Made by a program: the position numbers and the translations under genes. Under the pieces are notes generated by a model. That model was not told the origin of the DNA, ran no database searches, and was given only the letters and a program-made list of their open reading frames with translations. Of a DNA stretch of 64,000 nucleotides, positions 48,201 through 59,564 are shown piece after piece; position 1 is the stretch's first letter, and every line of letters begins with the position of its first letter. This DNA is from Kalaharituber pfeilii (Eukaryota; Ascomycota; Pezizomycetes; Pezizales; Pezizaceae), in contig WHUZ01000009.1 of NCBI GenBank assembly GCA_015179045.1, positions 186,001-250,000 of the forward strand. Reading direction: 5' to 3'.

Positions 48201-50531
48201 CGTTGTCACGATTAGCAGATTGGAAGTGTTCGAGCTCATATTCCCTAAACGGTGTACTCCGGAGAAAAATGCGCATTAACAGCGACTGGAACAATTGGGG
48301 ATGAAGCTAAATTGATCTGCTAACGTTGAAGGTTGTACCTGTCACGGCCAGCTGCATCCGATAAGCTTATGAAATTATAACCCAGTTATTAGGACACCCA
48401 CAAATCTGATCAAATGGTACCCTATTTCCCCCACGTCCCTGTTTCATTCAGGATGTTAGAGATGTTTACTAGCTTCTTCTGAAATTAATAAAACCAATCA
48501 TGAACTTGTCTGTCCAGGGTATTTTTGCGAGTGTGTGTGCGGGTGGGGAAAACTAGGGCATCCATGGGTCAGGGCATCCCGCGCGGAAGGGGCGGAAGAA
48601 TCTTCAACGCTCACCCCACGTCTTGTGAAAATTTGAGGTATTTTCGAAGTAACAATGGTCCTATTTCTGACTCTGCAACATTGCAAAGGTGGCCGAATGA
48701 CCCTGAAGGCAGACAAGTGGATCCTGGCAATAGCAGACAACTTCTTACTCAGGTTTGATGTTTTGCGACGTATCGATTGACTGGATTGAGCTAGCTGAGC
48801 TGCACAGAGAGGCTCTGTGAATATGTGTAAGAAAGCTGTGGGAGCCAGTGGCCGTGGAGGAGGGTACAATAGTGAGAGAGTACGTGGACAGTAGCTGCCG
48901 ATCGGGCCATACCTGGCAAGTGGTGTGCCTCTAGACGCTGGGCCTTCGTTTCGCAATTGAACTGGGGGAATTTGAAGTAGGAATCCTTGGTTCTCTGATG
49001 TTCGGCTTCGGGAAACATTGTCGGTGTGAGGTCTGGGGCGGAGGATGCAGGAGGCGAGGTACTTTGTGCTTTGGCGGCGTGCAGATCAGCCGACTGGGTG
49101 GGGCTCTGTCATTGGCGTAGAGACACGGGGCTCAGCTGTGTAGGACGCCAGTCCCTTGGAGCCAACCCTTCGCCAATGGCTTGCGCCGGCGCACCGCGGC
49201 GGGACCAGATCTACCCATGATGCGCGTTCTCGAGCGGCTTGCCGAACCGTGCCTCTTCCTAAACTGCTCCTACCTCTTGCCCTGTCCGGCCGGGAATCTC
49301 TTTGGTGTGACTGCGAGATACGCGCAGCTGGCATAGCTGCATATGTACGTAAGTAATTATGTCAAGGCAAGGCTGAGTCCGCTTGTTGATTCGACGAAGT
49401 GCTTCATGCGTGCAGGGGCGTTGTGATGCCATGCTGCTGTGGTGATTGCTGTACTCTACAAGCTACCGCTGCCCTCAAACTCAAGTCATCACTCATGTAG
49501 ATGTTTCTTGCTCCATTCCTACGTCCCTTCCACCTGCATGCATATGCTTGGATAGCGAGAGCAAACGCTACATATGAACTTGAAGGGATTAACTTGCAAA
49601 CAAGATACCTCCAAAGCCAGCTCTGTGCAAGGTTTCTGAATTCGCCCGTGTCGCCGCAAGGCAAGGCCGCGGAGAAAGGACGATAACACTCAGACTGTGA
49701 TAGCGCTAGTAAGCATCCGCACATGAACAGACTTCTGCACTGCATTATTCAGGTAGCAACGCCTTAGCTTTCAAAGAGCTAGTTGACCGCACGATCGTCA
49801 GAGTGCGTAGCAGTTGCATGGGTACGTGTGTGGTATAAGCCGCAGTATCAGCAGCGTGAGCGAAAACAAAGGCAACAGACGAATATAAGACGACAGCTAG
49901 ACAACAGTACGCTATCAAGCAATTTGCAGAATGTTGTTTCATCCACGTATACATACATGAAAAGAAAAATAAAGGCAGTCGAATCTCGAATTCACGAATC
50001 CATTGACATTTTACAGGGTGCCCTGGATGCCAATTCATGAGTCTGAAAACACTCGTACTCGATCAATTGGTCCTAGTACATCAGTTCAGAGGCCAAGGAA
50101 CGGCGTAATTTTAATGAGCTGAGACGTAGATGCACTCTCTCTTCTTCACTTGTGGATACAGGGCTAAGCTGTGTTAAGTACCAGGATCTCGCATTATTAA
50201 ACGGAAATAAACAGTACTATAGTTGTCAATGTCAGCTAGCAGCTTCCAAAACAGCAGTGCATACAATCACAAGCATTTCGGGAGTGCTTGACGATCAGCC
50301 GTACCAGTTCAATTATACTTTCGATGAGCATGCCATGGCCTATCTTGTGTGTATACGAGCCATCTGGAGACTTCAATTTTGTTAATGTAATACCAGTTAC
50401 TGTGTTAATGTCTCAATGGAACCTTGCAGTCCAAATTAACATGGTGGAATTTCTAGGAATACTTCTGTTAATTTGTTCAAGCATCGAATGGTTGAAGATC
50501 AAGTATTGTGAGCTGTCATGCTCTTTTACGG

Positions 50532-50555
50532 ACAAATTGTGTTCACACAATTTGT
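50532..50555. repeat. perfect short hairpin
   Basis: Ten-base arms ACAAATTGTG and CACAATTTGT around a TTCA loop. No gene or terminator context, so it may be chance. Confidence 0.4.
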
Positions 50556-53500
50556 TGATGCAGCATGCTTGCTTCAAGTAGTATTGAGTACGCAGTATGT
50601 ATCTGGTATATATCCTAGAACTCCTGGCACCCAAACTAGCTGCCTAGTTATGATGCTCTCACTTCATTACTTGTAATGGCCTTTTGGCGATTGCATCTTT
50701 GCAACATCACCGTCTGTTTAAAAGGTTATGTAATCCTAACTGTATTACCAGCTGTACCACATTCAACCATAGTCGTGATCATTTCCCTTTTATTGCTGTG
50801 GAAGCTATGTATTGAAACATCAGAGGAGCGCCTGACTGACTGGTAATCCAATGACCTATCGGCTATTCACGGTGGTTTTCTTAGTCTGGCGACGAGCGAA
50901 AAAAAAAGGCCTTCGAAGGGCATGATTAAGACCATACACTAATACTAATATAATAGAAAGCTCAACAGCATCCTTACTTTTATTCTCGTACCCCGACTGT
51001 CAAGGTGTTTGCATATTCAATGCTAGGGACGTGACTACAGAGATAACATGAGTGCATGTTTCAAGTTAATCTGGTTGGCGCGTTTGAAGTAGTGCTTGAG
51101 ATCTTTCTGACTTCCTTTTAGATGCAAGAAACCTTTATCCCTTCAAGCTGATTGAATTTTGACGAACAGCATGCTTGTACGTGTTTAATTGAAGTGAGTA
51201 GCTCACCGTACTCTCCACATTCAGGCTTAATGTCGAATTCGTTAGCCTACATAGTAGCTTTGGGTGAGGTAAGCTGGACGCCTGCATATATAATTCAATT
51301 AACCGATATTCCAAAAGTGGATTTTCTGATTTATGCAAGGTGAACTACGATCAAGCGCACCACGATGAGCCATAGCGCAAATTGGCATACTTGCTGCAGC
51401 CGGTGCCATGAGTTAACAGCAGATAGAATGACAGTAGAATCGACAGATGACTGTCGAGACTGAGATAACTGAGCATGATAGAGTCTTGAAATACTTCCAG
51501 GTATCTGCAGGCCGCTAGCTGCACTAGCATACCCAAAAAGTAGAAAAATCACCAAGTAGGAAAGGTATCCAAGCTGTGCGCGTGAGTTGTCAATGAATAG
51601 AAACATAGGTAAGTAAAAATTAAACTTTCTTAGACACGCGTCGTACGGATGCACCTGCTTCCCGCTCGTGCGCCCGTGCTGTTGTAGACATGCGGTCACT
51701 GTTGCAATTCATGCTGTTTTAGAGTTTGAATCTGACTAGCTCCCGGGCGCGATTGATTCTCCCACATCGTCATCGTCATTCGGCATATTGAATGACTACG
51801 CTGGTTTCGCCTCAAATTTCGTCGCTCATTGTCACCGGCACAAGGTATCATTACTGTTGGTAGGAGCCCATCATTGAGACTTGCATATTCCCGGGGCGGG
51901 GAAAAGCCTTCGAATTTGGTATTGACGTCATTCCGCTCAGAACTCAGCTTACTCCCCTGCTAACCACCGTATTTCTGATAGTGTTCAAGGGTTCAAAAAA
52001 GTGAGGAAAAATGGGGGCAGAAACATCAGGACTTATCGCGCAAGAAAAATTCTGCTAATCTTCCAACGGTCGATGCGCATGCAAATACCAAGCACAGACA
52101 TTAAAATATTTCATCACGAAATCAAAAGGGGATATTGTTCCTTTCGGCAACCTCAAGCGCCTTATAATTAGCCTTGGGAAACTCAGCCTCTACCGTAGGC
52201 ATCTAGCTATAGCTCAACACGCGCTATTACACGCGGGCTACGGCAGGTCCCCACAGTCGTCCACAATTTCAATATCAGATCCGAATTCCCTTCTGCTGGC
52301 ATCATGGGTCAAGCACTTCATCTTCATACCAGAAACTTGGTATTCCTCTTTACTGTACCTCCACACCGTAGCTTGGTTGAAAATATAAAATTACAGCTTC
52401 GGCTAGAGCTGGGGTAATTTGTACATGAAATTCATGTGCAAAGGCTTGTGGAAGTAAGTACAGGCGACAATCATTATCCCGTAATACAGCTGTCAGGACC
52501 TCGTAGGCGGGGTAAGTCAGGTTAATCCACAAATAGGGATATTTGATACTTCATCTGAAGCACGGGGTAACATGAAACGTTTTGGAATTGAAAAAAAATC
52601 CCTTATATCTTAATCTCATCTTGGATCTGCATGAAGCTAACGTTGTTGACCTGATTGAGTCAGTATTCTCGTTGCCGGGTATGGTTACTACAGGCGCCAC
52701 ACATACAATGGGGCTTAGACACAGCCCACGTCAGGTGGCGTGACAGGCCGTTGACGTCGTTGTGCATTTTCTTCTGGCCCTTTCTTTTTTTTTTTCCTTT
52801 TTCTTCCTGCTTGTCCTCCAGTTGCATCCCCTTGCTAAGTGGTACCTGGATGAATCAAGCACCCAAGACAGCTGAAGTTGAGTGCTATTGTCGTAATGGT
52901 TGCCGCTACTGCATGTTCTGGATGAGGGAGAAGCTATGATGAGAGCAACGCGGGGGATAACGATACAAAGCAGAGAAAACCAATAGAGTGTGTACGAAAT
53001 GAAACGTAACAGACCCATGAGTTTGGTCGAGGGGGAAAATAAAAACAGAAATGTGGAGAAGTTTGACGCCGTACTGTACGTCGTTCCTACAGTCTAGCCA
53101 AACGGGGTTCATAAATTGATTGGTCATAAGGGCATCGGGATGATCAGAGTTCAGGTAATTACCGACGGTGTAGGTCAAACCACCTTTCACAACTGTGGAG
53201 GAGTCCACTCCTTCCTGCTCCCTCATTGTAAGGTCTCACTAGGATGGTGGCTCTCACAAGAGCTCAAAACTTTCATTTCATTCTGTCGCGGAATCGCGAT
53301 GGAAATATGATCGGCAAACGGGCCATTAATCGGTGGCTCTTGGCCTAATATTGTGAGAACGAATGGATGAAAGTGCGAAGCGACGCTTGAGTGGACCATG
53401 ATACGATATTTAGAAGTCTTTGTGTCAGGAGTGCAGGATTGGCCTGAATAAATATCATCAAAATTGTGAGGCAGAAGAAATTTCTTGTCGAATGGAGGGT

Positions 53501-56500
53501 GGTGTTACTGTGCGTCCTGAATACAGTTTGTTGAGCGCTTTTACCTTAGTCCCGTGCCTCCGTATGTCAAGGTTGCTATTTGCCATTTCAGGATATACAA
53601 TGGCGACTACCGCATCGGGTATTAGAGATTTAGCGTACAGTACAGTCCGGCAAATGGAGCATCGCAACTGCACCATTGTCCCAGGGCCATAACGTACATT
53701 GTACATGTTAGTCAAGTATCATAACCAGACCACCTAGTTAGTAATCAGCCTAGCATCAAATAATCAAAAGAAATTATGCCGGTTAGCCATCTGGAGCAAT
53801 GGGGAGGGCATTGCTATTGAAGACCGAATCCGAATTCATGTGGCGAAAGTAATAAATCTCTAGCAAACTGGAGTGGCTCCCTAATCACCGTAGGGCCGTG
53901 CTAATGGAGTTAACAGATTTCCTGATCGACTATTGGCCGGCCCAGTGCATGAGGAATGCATGGGATTGTGCTTCGATACCTTAGGATTTATCATGAAGAA
54001 GACTCTGTCCGTTGTATCGCACGAGATCGGTCTTGTGGAGTAGAGTACAGTGCATGTGCAGTGGCGCAAGCAGTGCGCTAGCCAGAAAAGACCGGCGGGA
54101 CAGCGTACTACTGAAGGTTGTATGGTGCGTGGGGCAGGTACTACTAGTCAGGTTGGCAACCGTTGTATGTCTTGTTGATTATCTTGGCCATGCATGGGGC
54201 TGAATGCATGCATCAAGTATCCCATAATTAGAGAACCGCCGCATTTCTTGTAACTTGTACAGTAGCAGTTGTCTGATACAGTGCCCCAAAATTTTGTGGT
54301 GGGATTCAATTGGACTATGATGGTTGCAATGGGCCGATTGCCCTCTGGTTATGTAAACACGACTACAAGAAGACAAACGAGGTTATCACAACAATAGAGA
54401 TGTATATAAAGGTATGTTATATTGAGCCTAGTTGCTGTTGTGATCGTTGCAAGTGTAACCCACATTATAGTTGAAATTTATTGAAATCATAAGAATTACT
54501 GCCATAAATGGAATAATGTTTACTTCAATTACCTTAGCCGTCATGTCATGTGGAGTGTGTGCTTAATCTCGCGTCCAGACCCTTGCAGAAGATGTGTTAA
54601 AAATTCACATTTATGAATTGTGATGTGCGCGGCGTGATGTTTATAGCACTCGATCCATGGATGAGAGGTCTTAGGTCATGTGAAACATAGGACATGATAT
54701 TGTGGGAGGTTATAGATATCACGGGTGCCAAGGCGACATAGTTTCTGGGTGCGCTGTTTGACGATGGGTTAATACACGGTCATGATCAGTCACTAGCATT
54801 CCCCAACGCTTTACGAGGTCATATCATCGTGGCTACGGGGCTGGCAGTCCCATAGGCAAGCTGATTGTGAGCTGCACTCCGCGTCAACAGTCTGGGAACA
54901 TACAAAAGTATGGTGCAGTGGATATGAATCCCGCATTGTACCAATGAGAAGAACACCATGACTGTGAGGCAATGGCCATATCTATAACTATTTAAGCATA
55001 GGTGACATACAGGTAGCTAGCATTCCAAAATTGAGGCTTCAATGTTGCTCTCAATCCCCAGATGTTTTTTGGGGCACTTTCACCGTGACGAGCTAAATCG
55101 TAGTGTCAGCTAAGTAGGATCCAAGCTTGGTTCGTAGCAATGTACTTGTATAGATGCATCGTAAAATTACATATCACTACCTCATGACTCCCTCATCTGG
55201 TGCATGTTTGATCTTCGGCCTTACAGCTAAGGACCGGATCATGGTTTCATTCTGGGACATCTGCACAATGCCATGCTTGAAATTTGACTGCATGTGCGAT
55301 ACTACCTCAGCTGGCACTTGGATAGTGCTCGCCTCGGCTACTGTAGGGGCCCGAGAATTTTTCCAATACAAATATTTCAGGGCGGCAAATAGGCGCACGA
55401 GCGTAGCGATAGATCCATTTGGATTTGTTAGTCATGAGCAATCCGCTAGAATGACCTAGAGTCCCTTGCGTACAGTTGCTATACACTAATTATCGCCACC
55501 TGCTGTAGAGGTTAAGTTGCAATAAGCATAATTTAAATTGTACCTGGAGGCTTGAATCAACGCATCGGGTTCTCGTCGTATGTTGTGTTGCTACAAGCTG
55601 ATTTACACGAGCTATGGTGGAAAACGAGCTGGAGAACAGCTGCCGCACTGCAACATGCAGTTATTCTCTGATGTTACTGAATGAATGTCAATGCTCGCTA
55701 ACCAGCCAAAAGTGAAGAAGGACTTGCAACAGTTGCTCAAAATGTAAAGCTGCAATGCGTACCTTGTTTAACATTTCTTCTGGCCGCGCGCTGAACTAGG
55801 GCATGATTCACGCTTGTCTGAACAAGATTCTGGGTATGAGGACAGACTAGATTCCTACGTCCAAGTGTTCGCCTCAGTGTTTGACATATTGTGAGGTGCA
55901 ATATAGGCATTTTATCATGGTATCTATATTAGAGGAGTAATTTTAGTCAGAGACCCCATTTATATTATATGCGTTGTGAAGTACGGAATACGTTTTATGT
56001 AGATACCTATTAAGCTTGTCTGTACAACTCAGTCTCGTAACCAGCAGGCCTCGCACTGTAATTGAGTTGAAACTTCCCCAAGTAGGGCAGACCCCATGTT
56101 CTTTGAATCACAGGCGAATGTCGTTGATTCCACCCCACGCGTCAGTCCCAACACAGTATAATTTTGCTCACAGTCTTGATGGGCCAACAGAAGGCCTGTA
56201 CTCTGCTGCATGTCGCAGGATGTTACACGGAAATAATGTAGCAAGCTCGACCCATCTAACTCCATGCTAATTCCACAAGCACATCTACTTTGGAATAGCA
56301 AGCTACGACGACTCAATCGGTCCAAACGACGACATACGAAAAGTCATAGTTACAGATCTAATCTATAGCAAAATGTATCGATAGCACATGCAAGTGTGCA
56401 TGCTTTATCCCCACTGTCCAGAGTCCCGAAAAAGCTAACGTTGGGAGTTTGAAGTTCGCCCCACTCGCCTGTTCCACCGCTGCTCTTCGCTCCTCTGGGG

Positions 56501-56942
56501 CCTGAGCTTGGCTCCGATAATTCAGCTGCTATGGGAACTTGAAATTATTAGCTACCCGTTGGTAGTCTGACTACCGTTTTCCAGGGTACTGGCTGCAGCA
56601 GTCCTTAACCGTGAGGTAGGTGAGCGTGACCTGCGGTAACAAGTCTACCACAGTGGGCGACCTGGCTGTTCCTTTCTCAGTGTGGCCTAAGTCAGTCCAT
56701 TCCCCTGCGCTGCAATAGGTTTTGATGCTGCATCGGAGAGCCCAGCAAAGCTGACGACGTGCGAGGCACACAGCCCATGGCAACTCTGCAGTCGGTTTCG
56801 CCACGTTATGACGAAGTCCGTCAACAATCGCAACAGTGGGCAGCCAAGCGGCAGCGTTGGGCAGCAGGCAGCGCGAAAGCCGAGGGGCCAGGCTGTCGCG
56901 AGGTACAACTGTTGAATGGAAAAGGTTCGTGCAAGAGCAAAG

Positions 56943-56943
56943 G

Positions 56944-56977
<34 letters not shown>
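56943..56977 (+). repeat. poly-A tract, 35 nt
   Basis: Uninterrupted A run with no recognised retroposon body upstream on either strand. Its length is prone to sequencing error. Confidence 0.85.
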
Positions 56978-56979
<2 letters not shown>

Positions 56980-57327
56980 ACACCAGTGCTCTGCCTACTC
57001 AGAGGGACAGCGGCCGTCTTATGTGAATGCTGTGCTAGATGCCTAGGTTGGCACCATGCCGCTTTGGCGGACAGGGGCCGCGACGGCCCTTCCAGATAGA
57101 CAATGCTGGTTTGTAGCATAATCCTCGCAGCCAATCACCCATCGTGAGCCGAAACGAAGTGGCTCGACAAACAAATCGATCCCAGAAACGAAGTCCCCAA
57201 CCCTGCCAGTCCCAAAAGCTGAAAAATCACATGGATCTGTCGAAGGCCGTCCCCCCACCATCGAGCTGGAGATGGGCGCCCGGAGCACCATAACGGAGCG
57301 GCGAGGAGGCAGAGATGTAGCCGGAGA

Positions 57328-57356
57328 GGGGGGGTGGGTGGGGATTGGGGAATGGG
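57328..57356 (+). other. G-rich tract, potential G-quadruplex
   Basis: Five G-runs of 3 to 7 with loops of 1 to 3 bases, about 1.2 kb upstream of the next gene. Read directly; function unknown. Confidence 0.45.
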
Positions 57357-57869
57357 AACCGAGAATCATCGACGACAGACTTGGTACCTGCTGGTCACGC
57401 CCCCATGAGCCTGATAGGCAATGCTCGCCCCCCCAACTTCGCTGAAATTGCCTCGAGAGGGTACAAGCCCGTTGTTTTCAGACGTCGACGAGATTTGCTC
57501 ATGCACCGTCGGGTATATTTGCACCCAGTTGACAGCCACCGCCAGGCGCTGCTGAGAGATGCATACGGGCGCTGCCTACAGCTCCCCTCGGGCTTCATCG
57601 CACTGGGTGACAGTCACATAGCACGTATCGCTCTCGCTGCAAGGTACGCTAAGAGTAAACTCCGTATGGCAGCCAATATCAGGTCAGTGGGGACGTTGCC
57701 GTGTGCGATGCTAGGAGATATTCGCTCTACCGCCTGGGGGGTCGACTGGCAGGCCTCGCCGCCGCCCCAGGCCAGAGGAATGTTTGGGTGCCCGCGCTAT
57801 TGGTCCCGAGGCGGGCGCAGCCAAATTATCTGGAAAGCCATACGGGCGAGAGGATGCCGACCTGGGGCC

Positions 57870-57921
57870 TGCGTGCGAGCGTGCGTGCGTGCCTGCCTGC
57901 CTGCCTACCTGCCTGCCTGCC
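57870..57921. repeat. tetranucleotide repeat (GTGC then TGCC)
   Basis: Short GCGT/GTGC units pass into about ten TGCC units with one interruption, in the GC island upstream of the 58524 gene. Confidence 0.8.
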
Positions 57922-58523
57922 CAGAATGCGCGACTCGCACCCTCGTTATTTTATTTCTCGCGCACTCTGCTGGAGAAGACGCCCTAGCCCACATTTGCTG
58001 GGAGAAGCGTTGTGGGAGCCCACACGGTGGGCGCGCCAGCTGCAACCCAGTGCTTCGTCTGGCACGACATGGGGCGGGGAGGGGTGGTGAGGGCTGCTGC
58101 CACTGCTGCGCTGCCCCAGATGGTGGTGGGGGAGACAGCCACCCGAGTGCGTTCGCTGCACATCACACAGAATGACCCTCCAGAGACACTCATTGATTAT
58201 AAGACTACGCTGCCGCCCACAGGCAGCATCTCCTCACTCACTCGGCTCTTGCTCCCCCTCCCTCCCCTCGACCTATCCCGTCGTCCACTACGCTCATTGT
58301 GTTGGCCCGCCGGCTCCCACTCCTTCACCAACCACCTCCTCCCCATCACCACCCCCACCCACGCTCGCCCATCCCTACGATCCACCCGTCCTCGACCCAC
58401 CGTCCCATCCCGGTTCCTGGCGGGCTACTTCTACCCCTCTCACCCCTCCCCACTCCACACAACCCACCCTCCAGCACTCCAACGATTAGCACATACGATA
58501 TACCACCAGCACATCAACCTGCG

Positions 58524-59564
58524 ATGCCCAGCGTCCTATTACCGAACACGGCCTCGCCGTTTGCCCCTCGGTCAGCACCAACGGTGGTCCTCAACAGAAC
58601 TGTCGAACCATGGCTGACTGCCACCTTGAAGCGGATCAACAGAGTTAAACGGCCATTGAACAGTGCTCCACAACACATGAGATGCCTGACCGAAACCCTA
58701 TCCTCACCCAGTGCCATCTGGAACCTATGCACACTGATCGTTTCTCGAGCACCAGAAGCTCAACTTGCCAAGCACTCGAATCCCCTTGTGGAGGCCCTGC
58801 AGAACACAAAACTCTTGCACATACAGGCATACGTTGTCCACGTTGATCTAGTGCTCTCTCATGAAATCGCATTTAAGCTATCCCCCGAGACAATAAAAGA
58901 GTTAATTGCCTACCACAAGACTATATACCTAGTGGATCAGGAGGCAAGCACATGGCAATGGACCGATAAGGAAGCCCAGATCAAAAAGCTACACGAGGAG
59001 TTTATACAGACTGTCAATAAGTTTGTTTTCAGAACGGATGCAATTGCGTTAGAAGGGATTGAGGAGGATGGCGCCGGAGAGTTACTGTGTGGGCGAAGTG
59101 ATGAAGTTAAGTCAGCAGTTATGGGTTTCTTCTGCCCACTCTTGCCGCCACCACCCAAGGTCATCGAATCCATTCGCCCACCTCCGACAATTCTTCCCAG
59201 CTCTGCAGGCTCTAATTGGTGGGAACCTACTCTTCCATCTTCTCACATTATTCACCCTGTGGAGCCATGGAAAGTTATTCCTTCCAGTCCAGCCAGCTCT
59301 GATCAAACCTCTCCCTTGACCACAACTGCACCCGCTCAGCAGCCAATGTGGGCTGGAATAGGCCTCAACGACCTTCCTAGCACTACTACTCTGGACTCTC
59401 CAGTATCACAATATGCCACTTCAACGTCTCAGGCCTTTTACCAGCCTTCCTCTCTACTGCCTCAACTGCCTCTTCCGAGCATAATGGCTCAGCAGTGCAA
59501 TCCAGGAAACATTTTTGGCTTTGGCTGGAATCACAGCTTCCCAGACTTTGCTACCACAATCTGA
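58524..59564 (+). CDS. unknown 346-aa protein sharing a segment with the 881-aa protein
   Basis: A single frame from ATG 58524 (the same frame is open for 225 bp upstream but has no earlier ATG). I recognise no named family. A central helical-looking region, about residues 60-200, includes HIQAYVVHVDLVLSHEIAFKL, SPETIKELIAYHKTIYLVD and IKKLHEEFIQTVNKFVF. A collinear, weakly similar segment occurs in the 19079-21724 product (YARITYVDFPADVLELKL, HPDTIQQLHEAYEYF). The last 140 residues are Pro/Ser/Thr-rich with aromatic residues and end FGFGWNHSFPDFATTI, resembling a disordered or activation-type tail. Balanced codon use and absence of repeats in the central region support a real gene. It is isolated: no gene within 26 kb upstream or 4.4 kb downstream. 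Confidence 0.72.
   Translation: MPSVLLPNTASPFAPRSAPTVVLNRTVEPWLTATLKRINRVKRPLNSAPQHMRCLTETLSSPSAIWNLCTLIVSRAPEAQLAKHSNPLVEALQNTKLLHIQAYVVHVDLVLSHEIAFKLSPETIKELIAYHKTIYLVDQEASTWQWTDKEAQIKKLHEEFIQTVNKFVFRTDAIALEGIEEDGAGELLCGRSDEVKSAVMGFFCPLLPPPPKVIESIRPPPTILPSSAGSNWWEPTLPSSHIIHPVEPWKVIPSSPASSDQTSPLTTTAPAQQPMWAGIGLNDLPSTTTLDSPVSQYATSTSQAFYQPSSLLPQLPLPSIMAQQCNPGNIFGFGWNHSFPDFATTI

Larger units (their letters stand above)
42300..58523. other. gene-free region, second part of the desert
   Basis: More than 16 kb with no open frame that I can tie to a protein family. It contains a 90-bp foldback element (45116-45205), a perfect 10-bp-arm hairpin (50532-50555), a 35-nt A run (56943-56977), a G-rich tract (57328-57356), and a GC-rich island with TGCC/GTGC repeats (about 57720-58150) next to the downstream gene. 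Confidence 0.5.

Noticed and set aside
57345..58175. 276-codon plus-strand frame upstream of the 346-aa gene
   Set aside because: The first ATG is internal (57405), the frame runs through the GC island and the TGCC repeat, composition is Arg/Cys/Gly-biased, and several other frames are open over the same bases. No family signature.
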